From: Deltaproteobacteria bacterium
Lineage (GTDB): Bacteria; Myxococcota_A; UBA796; SXON01
Assembly: GCA_014191855.1 (NCBI GenBank)
Contig: BJHF01000004.1
Location: 50,937-114,936, forward strand
Direction of reading: 5' to 3'
Length of the DNA stretch: 64,000 nucleotides
A program made the translations under genes and the position numbers. Below, piece after piece: positions 8,998-19,028 of the stretch. The stretch's first letter is position 1. Every line of letters starts with the position of its first letter. Under the pieces are notes generated by a model. It did not search any database, had not been told where the DNA came from, and was given only the letters and a program-made list of their open reading frames with translations.

Positions 8998-10065
8998 CTA
9001 CCCATCCTCCGCGTCCCGCCACTCCCCCGCGCGCTTGAGCCGCACCTCCGCCTCCGCCGGATCGAGCTGGATCGCGGCCGGCGGGTAGTCCTGAAAATAC
9101 GGCTGGACGTCGCTCCCACGCACGCGGCGACGCATCGTCAAGAAGTGCAGGTACTGCTCGGGCCAACGCCACACCCAGGCTTCGAAGCGGCGCACAAACG
9201 CCTGGAAGCTCGCCGAAACCGACCCCTGCCACTCCAGCGGCTCCGTGATCACCACGCGATGTTTCGCTTCGCCCGGGTGACGGATCACGTAGGTTGGCAG
9301 GAGCACCGCCCCCGACTTCTTCCAGATCTGCGCCGGCTGCTCCGAGAGGTTGGCGCGCCGCCCGAGGAAGTCGACCTGCGCCCACTTCTTGCCGCCGCCG
9401 CCGTCAAAGGCGAGGCCGAGCACGCCGTTCTGCTGCAGCACCTCGAAGGCCGGGCGCAAGAAACGAAACACATTCACGTGGCGCACCGGCAGGCGCTTCT
9501 CGAGCTGCCACCGGCGCGCGAGCACCCGCTCCCAGAGCGGCGTCGTCCGCGTTTCGTGCAGGATCTCGCCCCAAACGGGCGGCGGCGCGCTGAGCTGCGC
9601 CATCTGGTAGCCGACGTGCCCCAGCGCGGGCATGATCATCTGGTTGGCGCCGAAGTGCCCGATCAGCACGATGGCGCCTTTGCCCCGAGCTCTTGCGGCG
9701 TCCAGGTGCTCGCGGCCCTCGATCTCGCAGACCTCCCCGATGGTGGCAGGCGACAAGCTGGGGTATCGAAGCACCTCCAACTCGTTGTAGAGCGTGAGCG
9801 CGTAGGCGTCGCGGAGAATATCGGCTTCGGGGCGAGGCATTGTGCGACCCTCGAAGATGGCACGCAGCTCGGCGCGCATGTCTGCATCGCCGAGGCGTTG
9901 TACGACCCCGCCGCCGATTCGCGACAGTCGATCGAGCACCGGTGCCGGAACGCGGCTCACGGCGGCCTGACCGGGATAGTACATCGCGAGCCCACCAAGA
10001 TCCTTCACCAGGAAGGTGGGTTTGAAGCCGCGACGTAGCTCGGCGCGGCGGTCGCGATCAGCCAC
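8998..10065 (-). CDS. LpxL/HtrB-family lysophospholipid/lipid A acyltransferase
   Basis: 355 residues. Family hallmark IGHFGANQM (about residue 134) gives the catalytic His-x(4)-like segment, with GLAFDGGGGKKW and QPAQIWKKSGAVLLP matching the conserved C-terminal half. Known members transfer acyl chains to lipid A precursors or to glycolipids at the inner membrane. GTG at 10065 is chosen because AGGG lies six bases upstream and it overlaps the acyl-CoA ligase stop by eight bases; the upstream open frame is only the shadow of that gene. Tight coupling with an acyl-activating enzyme suggests that an unusual acyl or aryl group may be the donor. Confidence 0.85.
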   Translation of the reverse strand: MADRDRRAELRRGFKPTFLVKDLGGLAMYYPGQAAVSRVPAPVLDRLSRIGGGVVQRLGDADMRAELRAIFEGRTMPRPEADILRDAYALTLYNELEVLRYPSLSPATIGEVCEIEGREHLDAARARGKGAIVLIGHFGANQMIMPALGHVGYQMAQLSAPPPVWGEILHETRTTPLWERVLARRWQLEKRLPVRHVNVFRFLRPAFEVLQQNGVLGLAFDGGGGKKWAQVDFLGRRANLSEQPAQIWKKSGAVLLPTYVIRHPGEAKHRVVITEPLEWQGSVSASFQAFVRRFEAWVWRWPEQYLHFLTMRRRVRGSDVQPYFQDYPPAAIQLDPAEAEVRLKRAGEWRDAEDG

Positions 10066-11614
10066 GGTCGCCCTGCGCGCCGCCTGGCGCAGCGCTCCCT
10101 TCGCCTGGGTCGCGGCGGTCGTCTCGCGAGGGGTTCTCCGCGGTGGCAACCACGGCTTTCTTGTCGATCTTTCCGTTCGGCAGCTTCGGGATGTCGGCCC
10201 AGAACTCCACGATGCGCGGCACCTTGTAGTTTGCCATTCGGTCGCGACAGTACGCCTGCAGCTTGCGGATATCCAGCTTCGACTCGGGCACCGTCTGCAC
10301 GATGGCCCGCGCGATCTCGCCGCGCAGGCGCTCCTCGGCGCGCACCACCACCACGTTGCGCACATCCGGGTGCTGCGCGATCACCTGTTCGATCTCGAGC
10401 GGAAACACGCGAATGCCGCCGATCTTCAGCATCTCCGAGTGGCGCCCGGTGAAGAACACAAATCCGTCGGCGTCCACCCGTACGAGATCCCGCGTCTGGT
10501 ACCAGCCGCCCTGGAATTGCTGAGCGGTCTCCTCGGGTTGGTTCACATAGCCTTCGACCACTGCCGGACCGCGCACCCAGAGCTCGCCCACCTCGCCGGC
10601 CAGCGCTTCGCTTCCATCCTCCCGCACCACCCGGATCTTGTAGCCGGGGATTGGCTTGCCGGTGCTCCCCGGCCGCCGGGGGCCGTCGGCCAACATCCCC
10701 AGGCCTACGCCGGTGGTCTCGGTGCTGCCCCACACAGGCAGGAACCGGGCCCCGAAGGCAGACTCCATCCGTTCCAGTGTTTCGCTGGACACGTATGCGC
10801 CGCCCGCTTCCAGCACGCGCAAGGACGAATAGTCGCCGCCGTGCGCGTCGCGAAAATCGAGCAGCATCTCGTAGAAGCTGGGCACGCCCATCGTCCAGGA
10901 GATCCGGTACCGCGCGATCAGCTCGGCCGCCACGCGAGGGTTTAGCGTCTCCGCCACCACGAACGCGCCGCCCACGAGAACGCTGCGATGAAACAGCTCA
11001 TGCGGGTGCGCGAACACCGAGAACATCCCCAGGTACACGTCGTTGGTTTGGAAGCCGAGGCCATCCGCCGTCGCCACCGCGTTTGCGTTGATCTGCCGGT
11101 GCGTCGTGAGCGCGCCCTTGGGCCGGCCCGTCGAACCCGAAGTGTAGTTGTAATACACGACGTCTGTCGCTTTTGCGACGTGGTGGCCGGTCCAGCCGGG
11201 CGAGGTCGCGTCCCACACGCCTTCGCCGTGTCGGCCGGGACCATCTACGTAGAAGATGCGACGCGGGTCGGGGAGCAGCGGCAGCAGGTGCTTGAGCAGT
11301 CCCTCCAGCTCGTGATCCACCACGACGGCGCGCACGCCGGCTGTTCGGAACTGGTCGGCCACCTGCTCGGGGTGGAGCTTGAAGTTCACCGGCACGTGGA
11401 TGGCGCCGATGCGCGCGCAGGCGAAGAACGCCACCACCACCTCGGGGCGCTTGCTCATCATCACGCCAAGCGCATCCCCAGGGCCAACGCCGGCTTCAGA
11501 CAGAACGGCCGCGGCGCGATCCACCTCAGCGTCGAGCTCGGCCCAGGTCCATGTGCGGTGCGCGCCGAGCAGCGCCGGTTGCTCCGGCCACATCGTCGCG
11601 GCGCGGCGGAGCAA
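10058..11614 (-). CDS. Acyl/aryl-CoA ligase (ANL adenylate-forming enzyme)
   Basis: 518 residues. Motifs of the class I adenylate-forming family are present: YTSGSTGRPKGAL (P-loop, about 155), GSTETTGVG (A5), YQTRDL and FTGRHSEMLKIGG (A7-A8) and the C-terminal lysine in LPNGKIDKKA (A10). Such enzymes activate a carboxylate as an adenylate and usually pass it to CoA; the sequence looks closest to the benzoate/4-hydroxybenzoate-CoA ligase type, but substrate cannot be read off. TTG at 11614 is used; a few residues upstream in frame resemble the family, so the true start is uncertain (ATG at 11593 is the alternative). Stop overlaps the acyltransferase start. Confidence 0.87.
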   Translation of the reverse strand: MLRRAATMWPEQPALLGAHRTWTWAELDAEVDRAAAVLSEAGVGPGDALGVMMSKRPEVVVAFFACARIGAIHVPVNFKLHPEQVADQFRTAGVRAVVVDHELEGLLKHLLPLLPDPRRIFYVDGPGRHGEGVWDATSPGWTGHHVAKATDVVYYNYTSGSTGRPKGALTTHRQINANAVATADGLGFQTNDVYLGMFSVFAHPHELFHRSVLVGGAFVVAETLNPRVAAELIARYRISWTMGVPSFYEMLLDFRDAHGGDYSSLRVLEAGGAYVSSETLERMESAFGARFLPVWGSTETTGVGLGMLADGPRRPGSTGKPIPGYKIRVVREDGSEALAGEVGELWVRGPAVVEGYVNQPEETAQQFQGGWYQTRDLVRVDADGFVFFTGRHSEMLKIGGIRVFPLEIEQVIAQHPDVRNVVVVRAEERLRGEIARAIVQTVPESKLDIRKLQAYCRDRMANYKVPRIVEFWADIPKLPNGKIDKKAVVATAENPSRDDRRDPGEGSAAPGGAQGDRG

Positions 11615-12174
11615 GGTCCCGAGCGGAAGATCGACGAGGTCGGCGAGAGGGGAGAGCAGGGCGAGTCCGGGCGCGCGGCGCGCTAACCGGTTGGGGGGGG
11701 GAGGGCTACGGGCTTGGGCGGCCTGCCGCCCGGGCTACGGGCCACGGGCTCGGGGGCTTTTGGCCAAGGGCGGCGAGCCTCCGGCGCTGGGCCGGCGCGG
11801 GGCGGTTCGCGACCCGGGGGTGCCGCCCAGCCCCGTAGCCCCCCGTTACACAAAAAACCCCGCCCGCGAAGTCGAGTCGCCCTCGTTGGCCGGGCGGGCG
11901 AGTCGAGTCGGTCTGTTCAGCCGTTTGGGGGTGCCGTGGGCGGCCGCAGCCCTCGTACCTGGGCACGCGGCGTTGTCAAAAGGGTGGAGGTACGGATAAA
12001 CACGGATTATCGCGAGGTGTCCCCGATGCCCTGTCGCGCCGCGGCAAGACAGCCTGGCTCGACGTTGTGGTGCGGCCAAGGAGGTGGACTCGACTCTTCG
12101 GCGGCGAGTCACCATGGGGCGTAGCCGCGGAAGCGGCCCCTCTCGCGGCCTGGGCCGCTACCCGGCCGAACCGC
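11615..12174. other. 560-base intergenic stretch, no gene found
   Basis: Between the acyl-CoA ligase start and the motB stop. The left part is very G-rich with short repeats of GGGCTACGGGC; a short A run (ACAAAAAACC near 11849) follows a GC-rich segment. Near 11990-12009 there are two close copies of ACGGAT. No reading frame with convincing protein features and no RNA gene was recognised. The ligase promoter should lie here. Confidence 0.5.
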
Positions 12175-12921
12175 TCACCCCCCGGGCAAAACCTTGTCCA
12201 AAACCCCTGCCGAGCTCGCGCCGTCTGTGGTGCGGATGCGCAGGGTAACCGAGCGCCGCTCTGGATTTTCGGCGTGTACCAGCTCGGCCGCTGAGGACAG
12301 GTGCTCCAAATCCACGCCGCGGCTGCTGAGGAACCGTACGGTCGCGACCGAGCGTGCGCTCGCGAGGCCCCAGTTGTCGCCGAACGGCGCGGCGGAGATC
12401 GGCGTTCCATCCGCGTGACCGACGACGTCCACAATTACGGGCTCCCCTTCCACGGCTTCGGCCAACGCGGTGAGGGATGGAAATGCGCTGGGGTGGATGG
12501 TCGCCGAGCCTGACTCGAAGAGGACCTGCTCGGGGAGCACCAGGGTGAGCGTGTTGTCCACGAGACCGATCTGGACGACGTTGTCGGAGAGGCTGCCCTG
12601 CAGACGGGTGCGGACTGCCTGAAGCGTGGGGTTGGTCGAGGAATTGAAGGAGATCGGGGCGTCTTCGAGCGGGGTGGACGGCAGGCCCGAGGCGTTCTCG
12701 GCGTCGCCCTGTTGAAGCGGCGTTGCGTCGCCGATCCAGGAGAGCGCGCCGCCGTTGAAGGCGGCTTGCATGCCGTCGATCACCGCGTCGAGCTTGTGTT
12801 TGTCGGTCTTGGACTGCGACCAGAGCACGACGAAGAACGCGAACAGGAGCGTCATGAAGTCGGCGTAAGACACCAACCACCGCTCGTGATTCTCGTGATC
12901 TTCGTGCTTCTTCTTCCGCAT
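12175..12921 (-). CDS. motB: MotB stator protein with OmpA-like peptidoglycan-binding domain
   Basis: 248 residues. A charged cytoplasmic N-terminus (KKKHEDHENHE), a single membrane helix with the proton-carrying Asp in SYADFMTLLFAFF (about residue 21), then a periplasmic OmpA/MotB domain (ILVLPEQVLFESGSATI-like segment, VVGHADGTPI, LASARSVATVRFL). ATG at 12921 overlaps the motA stop (TGATG), giving translational coupling. MotA and MotB form the proton-driven stator anchored to peptidoglycan. No other flagellar gene is in the window, so the partner motor could be flagellar or a gliding-type machine. Confidence 0.9.
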   Translation of the reverse strand: MRKKKHEDHENHERWLVSYADFMTLLFAFFVVLWSQSKTDKHKLDAVIDGMQAAFNGGALSWIGDATPLQQGDAENASGLPSTPLEDAPISFNSSTNPTLQAVRTRLQGSLSDNVVQIGLVDNTLTLVLPEQVLFESGSATIHPSAFPSLTALAEAVEGEPVIVDVVGHADGTPISAAPFGDNWGLASARSVATVRFLSSRGVDLEHLSSAAELVHAENPERRSVTLRIRTTDGASSAGVLDKVLPGG

Positions 12922-13685
12922 CAGGCTGCCTTCTTCGCGCCGTGGGCGTGGGCGAAGGGCGAGAGCATCTCCTCGATCTGGCGGGCGTTTACGCCTGCCG
13001 CGATACCGACGACGCCCATCAGCACCATGTTGCGAGTCTCGGCGTCGTGACCCACGATCTTCTTCAGGCGATTTCCGAGCGGCATGAAGAGCAGGTTTGC
13101 GAAACCGACACCGTACACCGTGCCGATGAACGCAACCGCGATACCGGCGCCGAGTAGTTCGGGCTTGTCGAGGTTGCTCATGACGTGGATGAGGCCCAGA
13201 ACGGCGCCGAGGATGCCGACCGTCGGGCAGTAGCCGCCCGCGGTTTCCCACACCTTCGCCGCTGCGCCGCCGTGGTGCTCCTCCAGCTCCATCTCGGGCT
13301 CCAGTACCCGGCGCACGTCCTCTGCGGAGCTGCCGTCCACCAACATACGCAGCCCGCGCTTGAGGAATTCGTCCTCGATGCCATCGAGCAGGCCCTCGAC
13401 GGCGAGCATGCCGTCGCGCCGGGCAACGTTCGATACCTTCACCATGTCTTCGAGCAGCTTGCCGCGATCGGCGTGGCCGAGGAACACGGCGCGCTTCGTG
13501 AGCTTCGCGCAGGCTTTCAGCTCGGCGTTGGTGCAGGCGAGCCAGGTGGCGCCCACCGTGCCACCCACGACGATCATGAAGGCGGTGGGGACGATAAGGG
13601 AGCTTACATGGCCACCTTCCAGCGCATTGCCGCCGAGGATGGCGCCCATCGCGAAGAGGATGGCCAGGATCGGTGAGGGGTCCAT
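12921..13685 (-). CDS. motA: MotA stator protein
   Basis: 254 residues, family length. Four membrane segments can be followed: about 5-20, 32-50 (VPTAFMIVVGGTVGATW), 150-170 (PTVGILGAVLGLIHVM) and 180-200 (AGIAVAFIGTVYGVGFANL). The conserved MotA/ExbB signature with prolines is seen in YCPTVGILGAVLG. It forms the ion channel of the stator with MotB. It follows lpxC by 73 bases, and its stop overlaps the motB start. Confidence 0.92.
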   Translation of the reverse strand: MDPSPILAILFAMGAILGGNALEGGHVSSLIVPTAFMIVVGGTVGATWLACTNAELKACAKLTKRAVFLGHADRGKLLEDMVKVSNVARRDGMLAVEGLLDGIEDEFLKRGLRMLVDGSSAEDVRRVLEPEMELEEHHGGAAAKVWETAGGYCPTVGILGAVLGLIHVMSNLDKPELLGAGIAVAFIGTVYGVGFANLLFMPLGNRLKKIVGHDAETRNMVLMGVVGIAAGVNARQIEEMLSPFAHAHGAKKAA

Positions 13686-13758
13686 GCTGGAACGACGCTC
13701 CGGGCCGCGCTTCGGTCTGGCCGGCCCCGACTTGAGGGAACCTGCGCCCCTCGACCGA

Positions 13759-14568
13759 TCAGGCGGGAACGGCCCGCAACAGTGCGTGGTGCAGCGCGTG
13801 ACCGCCGCGGCGGGCCACCAGCCTCACGCAGGGACGACCGGGGAGCAGCGCGAGATCGCCAAGCGCATCCAGCGCTTTGTGGCGAACCACCTCGTCGATG
13901 GCGCGGACGCCGCCCGGGTTCATGGGTCCATCCTCGTCGAAGACGACGGTGTTCTCCAGGGTGGCCCCCTGCGCGATGCCCAGGGCGAGGAGGCGCTCCG
14001 CATCGCGGCGGAAGCCAAAGGTTCGCGCCCACGCGAGCTCCGCGCCGAACGCGGCAAGGGGGCGACCGCGCCAGCGTTGCAGGCCGATGGAGGGGTGCGC
14101 GAAGTCGACCTCGATGTCCAGCTCCAGCTCCTCGGCGGGGTACAGGGTGGCCTCGCTGCCGTTGTTTGATACATGGATCGGTTCGCGTACAGTCCAGGTA
14201 TGAGCGGATATGTTCTGACACATCCGCCCCGCTTTGGCGAGAGCGCCGAGCCAGCCCAGCGCGGCACCGTCGAGGATCGGCACCTCATCGCCGCTCACCT
14301 CGATCCACAGGTTGTCGATCCGGGTGGCAAGCACGGCCGCGAGCAGGTGCTCCACGAGCGCAACCCGCGCGCTGCCGTGGCCGAGCACCGTGGCCAGGGT
14401 CGCGTCGACCACCGCGTTCACATGGGCCGCCACAACCACCCCGCCCACCCGGAAGCGCACGCCCGAATCGGCCTCCGCAGGGCACAACCACACCGAGCAG
14501 GCTGCGCCCGAGCGAAGGCCTACGCCGGAAACCTCCACCCGCCGGGCGATCGTCGCTTGTCGGTTCAT
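13759..14568 (-). CDS. lpxC: UDP-3-O-acyl-N-acetylglucosamine deacetylase
   Basis: 269 residues, a little shorter than the about 300 of E. coli LpxC. It makes the committed step of lipid A synthesis, a zinc-dependent deacetylation in the cytoplasm. Seen: GVGLRSG near 15-21 (start motif SGxGLHSG), VEHLLAAV (zinc His, about 73), ARTFGF, and RHKALDALGDLALL (zinc His and Asp, about 228-232). ATG at 14568 overlaps the DUF192 gene stop as ATGA; nothing upstream in that frame is LpxC-like. Confidence 0.94.
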   Translation of the reverse strand: MNRQATIARRVEVSGVGLRSGAACSVWLCPAEADSGVRFRVGGVVVAAHVNAVVDATLATVLGHGSARVALVEHLLAAVLATRIDNLWIEVSGDEVPILDGAALGWLGALAKAGRMCQNISAHTWTVREPIHVSNNGSEATLYPAEELELDIEVDFAHPSIGLQRWRGRPLAAFGAELAWARTFGFRRDAERLLALGIAQGATLENTVVFDEDGPMNPGGVRAIDEVVRHKALDALGDLALLPGRPCVRLVARRGGHALHHALLRAVPA

Positions 14569-14993
14569 CGCTTCGAGGGCCCGGGCAGGCCCACGATCGT
14601 GTCGCCCACATGTACTTCGTGTGCTGCGAACCAGCCTTTGTTCGCCTCCACCGCGTAGACGACGGGCGCGCCGGAGGGCGTGAGCGTGGTGTTGAGCGGC
14701 GCCATGTCCGCGAGGGTTACCACCTTGCCGGTAGCATCGCAGAAGGCGATGGAGAGCGGGAGGGGGGTGTCCTTCATCCAAAAATAGCGGGCGGAAGGAG
14801 CGGGATATACGAAGACCATGCCCTCGTCAGGGCCAAGCTCCGTCACGCCCATGAGCCCCTGCTCGCGCTCCGCCGGGTCGTCGGCCACGTAGGCGCGGAG
14901 CGTGGCGCCATTCATGCGCAGGGGCAGCACTTCGGCGGGGAGCGCGGGGTTCGGAGCGGCGCGCGCACACGCCGCGAGCAAGATCCAGCTCAT
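14565..14993 (-). CDS. DUF192 lipoprotein
   Basis: 142 residues. A very short leader (MSWILLAAC) with a lipobox-like LAAC, then a DUF192 domain with [34 protein letters not shown] and the terminal [12 protein letters not shown]192 proteins are small periplasmic or outer-membrane proteins of unknown function. The start ATG overlaps the ruvB stop (ATGA) and the stop overlaps the lpxC start, so the gene sits rigidly between them and the leader cannot easily be longer. Confidence 0.85.
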   Translation of the reverse strand: MSWILLAACARAAPNPALPAEVLPLRMNGATLRAYVADDPAEREQGLMGVTELGPDEGMVFVYPAPSARYFWMKDTPLPLSIAFCDATGKVVTLADMAPLNTTLTPSGAPVVYAVEANKGWFAAHEVHVGDTIVGLPGPSKR

Positions 14994-16000
14994 CGGCCGA
15001 ACAACCCCGCGCCGCGGAAGTCCACGATGGCGGCGCCGGTGCTGGTGAGCGCGCGGCCTTGGGGGGTGCGCTGCATCAAGCCTTCGCGGATCAGGTACGG
15101 TTCGTACACTTCTTCGATCGTGTCCTGCTCTTCACCGATCGCGGCGGCGAGGTTGCTGAGGCCGACCGGCCCTCCATCGAAGCGGAAGCCGATGGTGTGG
15201 AGGATCTTGCGATCCATCGCGTCCAACCCCCGTTGATCGACTTCGAGGCGCTCCAGGGCGCGGCGGGTGAGCGCGAGGGTGATGCGCCCGTCTCCTTCGA
15301 TCTGGGCGAAGTCGCGCAGGCGGCGCAGGAGGCGATTCGCGATGCGGGGGGTGCCGCGAGCACGGGAAGAGAGCTCGTTCGCGGCGTCATCTTCCAGCTC
15401 AAGGCGCATGCGCTCGGCGCTTCGTACGAGGATCTGCTTCAGCTCGGCGGGCGAGTAGAAGTCGAGCGCCGCGTGGATGCCGAAGCGCGCGCGCAGCGGG
15501 CTCGTGAGCATACCGGAGCGCGTCGTAGCGCCGATGAGGGTGAATCGCTTGAGCGGAATGCGCACGCTGGAGGCGCCTGGGCCGGAGCCCATCACGATGT
15601 CGAGATGGAAGTCCTCCATCGCGGGGTAGAGGATCTCCTCGACTGCCCGGTTCAACCGATGGATCTCATCGATGAACAACACTTCGCGCTCGCCGAGGCT
15701 GGTGAGGATCGCGGCGAGATCGCCCCCGCGCTCCAGGGTGGGACCGGCGGCCGTGCGCATCGTGACGCCGAGCTCCTCGGCGAGGATGTTCGCGAGGGAA
15801 GTCTTCCCCAGGCCGGGAGGGCCGCTCAGCAACACATGGTCGAGCGGATCGCCGCGCTGAATCGCCGCGCGCACGTACACCCGCATGTTCTCTTTCACCC
15901 GATCCTGGCCGATGTACTCGTCCAACCGACGCGGGCGCAGCGCCGGGTCTACGGGTTCGGTTTCGGCGGGATCGACGAAGCGCGTCACGGTCGCGCGCAT
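14990..16000 (-). CDS. ruvB: Holliday junction branch migration helicase RuvB
   Basis: 336 residues, normal length. AAA+ motor that drives branch migration with RuvA. Seen: [11 protein letters not shown] near the N-terminus, Walker A GPPGLGKT (about 58-65), Walker B LFIDEIH (about 107), sensor 1 GATTRSGML and the C-terminal winged helix with DVDQRGLDxMD-like and [15 protein letters not shown]. It starts 12 bases after the cphA stop. ruvA and ruvC are not in the window. Confidence 0.97.
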   Translation of the reverse strand: MRATVTRFVDPAETEPVDPALRPRRLDEYIGQDRVKENMRVYVRAAIQRGDPLDHVLLSGPPGLGKTSLANILAEELGVTMRTAAGPTLERGGDLAAILTSLGEREVLFIDEIHRLNRAVEEILYPAMEDFHLDIVMGSGPGASSVRIPLKRFTLIGATTRSGMLTSPLRARFGIHAALDFYSPAELKQILVRSAERMRLELEDDAANELSSRARGTPRIANRLLRRLRDFAQIEGDGRITLALTRRALERLEVDQRGLDAMDRKILHTIGFRFDGGPVGLSNLAAAIGEEQDTIEEVYEPYLIREGLMQRTPQGRALTSTGAAIVDFRGAGLFGR

Positions 16001-16011
16001 ATCCTGCGCGG

Positions 16012-18903
16012 TCAGTCCCCGCCTTCGTGCGCGACCGGGCGCACACCACGTTCATCTCGTACGAAGCTCGATTGTGGCTCAATCGCGGCGTCGGCGGTCG
16101 TCGGCACCATCCCGCCCCGGTGCTCAGCCCGCTCCTCGCTGGCCGACGGGTGCTGCTCGGCGCGCGGCTGGCTGCGTCCCGGTGGGGGGGGCGGGGCCGG
16201 CTCGGCGAGGTACGTCGCGGGGGTCGTCGCCGCCGCCTCAAGCGGTTTGCGGCCTCCGAAGTAGATGATCTGCTTCCAGCAGCGGCTCACCTCATCGCCG
16301 AACACCAGCACGATATCGCCCGGCTTCGCTTGTTTGAGGGCGAAATCGATGCCTTCCACCTCGGACTCGATGCGCGCGATGGCGCTCGGGCTCACCCCCG
16401 CCGCCTCCAGCTCCGCGGCGAGGATCCCCGTCACTTCGCCCTCGGCGCGCCCGCGACGGTTGTCGTCGGGCTTGCACACGAAGCGGTCGAAGCTCGCGGC
16501 GGCTCGCCGCGCGATCGCGCGCATGTCTTCATCGCGACGGTCGCCAGGCGCGGAGAGCACCACGATGCGTTGGCCACGCACGCCGTTATCAGCCGCCAAC
16601 CGGTCGACCAGGGAGCACATCGCCTCCACGGCGGCGGGGTTGTGGCCGTAGTCGAGGATGACCTTGAAGCCGAGCTGGTCGTACACGTTTCCGCGGCCGG
16701 GAGCCTGAAAGTACGACGTATCGAACGTGCGGAGCCCCTGGCGGATGTCTTCGAGGCGCACACCCATCGCCCAGGCCATCGCGGCCGCAAACATGGCGTT
16801 CTGCACGTTGTGGAGCGCCTTGCCCTCGAGCGTGGCGGGGATGAGGTGCGTCCACACCAACGGCATGTGCGCACCGTTGTCGTACACCGTGATCATCTGG
16901 CCGTTCAAGCCGGCTTCCAACGCGACGGCGCGCCCACCGGCCCGCACGTGCTCACGCACCAGCGCGTTGTCGGCCCGCATCGTTACCCAGCAGATGTGTC
17001 GGGCGACCGACTGGTCGGCCATGTGCAGGCAGAGCGGATCGTCGGCGTTGAGCACGATCGTGTCGCGCGCCACTTCGATGGGAATGCGCTTGACTGCGGC
17101 CAATTGTTCGAGGGTGTGCACCCCTCCTAGCCCGAGGTGGTCGGCGGCGACGTTGAGGCAGCAGGCGACGTCGGGATGGCGATAGCCCAGCCCCGCGCGA
17201 AGCAGGCCGCCGCGGGCCGTCTCGAGCACGGCAACGGTGACATGCGGATCGGTCAGCACCATGCGCGCCGCCACGGGTCCGGTCATGTCCCCCGACACCG
17301 TTGCCCGGCCGTCGATGTAAACGCCATCCGTGGTCGTCATCCCGACAACCTGGCCACAGAGCTTGTGAATGTGGGCCAGCATGCGGGTGGTGGTCGTCTT
17401 GCCGTTGGTGCCCGTGATCGCCGCGATGGGAATGCGGGGAGGGGTCCCGGCTGGAAACAGCATGTCCAGCACCTTCCCCGATACGTCCCTGGCTTTTCCT
17501 TCGCTCGGCGCGACGTGCATCCGGAAGCCCGGCGCCGCGTTCAGCTCACAGATGCCGCCGCCCACCTCCTTCCAGCTCCGGGCGATGTCGGGCGTGAGAA
17601 AATCGACGCCGCACACGTCGAGCCCGACCGCCGCTGCGGCGCGGATCGCCATCTCGCGATTATCGGCGTGACACACATCGGTCTGGTCGATGGCGGTACC
17701 GCCGGTGGAGAGGTTGGCGGTCGAGCGGAGGTACAGCCTTTGTCCGGGCGCAAGCACGCTCTGTGCCGTCAGCCCCGCCTTCGCCATCAGCCCCTCGGCC
17801 TGCGGATCCAGCTCGATGCGGGTGAGCATCTTCTCGTGGCCGATACCGCGGCGCGGATCGGCGTTCACGCGGTCCACCAGCTCGATGATCGTGTGCGCGC
17901 CGTCCCCCACGACGTGCCCGGGAACGCGCTTCGCAACAGCGACCAGCTCGCCGTTCACCACCAACATCCGATGGTCGAAGCCCTGGATAAACGACTCCAC
18001 CAGCACGCTGTCGGAGTGAACCTCCGCGAGCGCGTAGGCCGCGCGCACCTGGTCGGGCGTCGTGAGGCCGATGGACACGCCACGCCCGTGGTTTGCATCC
18101 AGCGGCTTGACGACGACGGGGAAACCGATGCTGACGGCCTCCTCGATGGCCTCCTCCACGTCGCTCACCTGGGCCTGTTTGGGCACCGGGAGGCCGAGAT
18201 CTCCGAGGATCCGGTTGGTCAGCTCCTTGTCGCCTGCGATCTCCACGGCGATGTGTCGCGTTTCGCTGGTCACCGTGGCCTGGATCCGGCGCTGCCGGCA
18301 GCCGTGACCGAATTGCACCAGCGAACCTTCGGAGAGCCGCACCCAGGGGATGTCGCGCGCTTCGGCGGCGCGCACCAGGGAAGCCGTGGAGGGGCCGAAC
18401 GCACGCTTCTCGGCGCCGCGGATGAGCGCATGCAGCTCCGTCGTGAAGTCGAACAGCAGATCGGGCTCAGCATCCCCCCGCAGCTCTGCCGGCATGAGCG
18501 AATGGAGCAGGCGTAACGCCAGTAAGCCGGCCTTCTCGCCCACCCAGCCATCCTCGTACTCGTAGACCATGTGGTACTGGCCCGGCGTTCCGGTGCCGCG
18601 GGTTTTGCCGAAGGTGACCTTGGCGCCCGCCAAGTTCTGCAGCTCGATCGCCACGTGTTCCATGACGTGGCCCATCCACGTGCCCTCGTGCTCCCGGAGG
18701 CGCCGCACGAACCCGCCCGCTTCCCCGAACGAGCAGCCGTGCTCGTGCAGCGTGGGCACCTTGGTGAGCAAACCGTCTACGAAGCCGGGGATCGTCGCGC
18801 TCGGGGCCTCCTCGAGCGGCCCGAGGTCGAGGGTCATGCGGATGACCTTGAAGTTCGCGTAGAGGTTGGGACCGACGTACACGCGCTTGTCCAGAATCCG
18901 CAC
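16012..18903 (-). CDS. cphA: Cyanophycin synthetase
   Basis: 963 residues. Polymerises aspartate and arginine into the storage peptide cyanophycin, using ATP. N-terminal domain and ATP-grasp region run to about 470 ([36 protein letters not shown]); a Mur-ligase-like domain follows with [11 protein letters not shown] at about 495 and DYGHNP. About 85 proline- and charge-rich residues follow the last conserved block ([15 protein letters not shown]) and are not typical of the family. ATG at 18903 has the conserved [13 protein letters not shown] start. First gene of the cphA-ruvB-DUF192-lpxC run. Cyanophycinase (cphB) is not in the window. Confidence 0.93.
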   Translation of the reverse strand: MRILDKRVYVGPNLYANFKVIRMTLDLGPLEEAPSATIPGFVDGLLTKVPTLHEHGCSFGEAGGFVRRLREHEGTWMGHVMEHVAIELQNLAGAKVTFGKTRGTGTPGQYHMVYEYEDGWVGEKAGLLALRLLHSLMPAELRGDAEPDLLFDFTTELHALIRGAEKRAFGPSTASLVRAAEARDIPWVRLSEGSLVQFGHGCRQRRIQATVTSETRHIAVEIAGDKELTNRILGDLGLPVPKQAQVSDVEEAIEEAVSIGFPVVVKPLDANHGRGVSIGLTTPDQVRAAYALAEVHSDSVLVESFIQGFDHRMLVVNGELVAVAKRVPGHVVGDGAHTIIELVDRVNADPRRGIGHEKMLTRIELDPQAEGLMAKAGLTAQSVLAPGQRLYLRSTANLSTGGTAIDQTDVCHADNREMAIRAAAAVGLDVCGVDFLTPDIARSWKEVGGGICELNAAPGFRMHVAPSEGKARDVSGKVLDMLFPAGTPPRIPIAAITGTNGKTTTTRMLAHIHKLCGQVVGMTTTDGVYIDGRATVSGDMTGPVAARMVLTDPHVTVAVLETARGGLLRAGLGYRHPDVACCLNVAADHLGLGGVHTLEQLAAVKRIPIEVARDTIVLNADDPLCLHMADQSVARHICWVTMRADNALVREHVRAGGRAVALEAGLNGQMITVYDNGAHMPLVWTHLIPATLEGKALHNVQNAMFAAAMAWAMGVRLEDIRQGLRTFDTSYFQAPGRGNVYDQLGFKVILDYGHNPAAVEAMCSLVDRLAADNGVRGQRIVVLSAPGDRRDEDMRAIARRAAASFDRFVCKPDDNRRGRAEGEVTGILAAELEAAGVSPSAIARIESEVEGIDFALKQAKPGDIVLVFGDEVSRCWKQIIYFGGRKPLEAAATTPATYLAEPAPPPPPGRSQPRAEQHPSASEERAEHRGGMVPTTADAAIEPQSSFVRDERGVRPVAHEGGD

Positions 18904-18960
18904 ACGGCACCCAGGGAGGGGAGGAGGGCGGATCTTAGCGGATCGGGTACACTTTGGGGG

Positions 18961-18991
18961 TGATACATCTGATACACGCTTGATGTATCAG
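18961..18991. promoter_or_regulatory. Inverted repeat in the cphA/lipoprotein divergent region, possible operator
   Basis: Perfect 8-base arms CTGATACA (18969-18976) and TGTATCAG (18984-18991) flank seven bases, and a further TGATACAT lies directly before them at 18961. Located in the 125-base region between divergent starts at 18903 and 19029, which is where a repressor or activator site would be expected. No regulator is identified. Confidence 0.4.
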
Positions 18992-19028
18992 AACGAATCG
19001 GGTAGCCTTTGGGCTCTCAGAGCGCCTC

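Noticed and set aside
11615..12174. Hidden gene in the 560-base gap
   Set aside because: Frames on both strands are low-complexity, without start context, signal or domain.
12175..13685. motAB as part of a flagellar locus
   Set aside because: No other flagellar gene is in the window; only the stator genes can be claimed.
16027..18516. Long plus-strand open frames opposite cphA
   Set aside because: High-GC antisense shadow of a well-supported family; no domain, signal or ribosome site, and two frames tile the same region.
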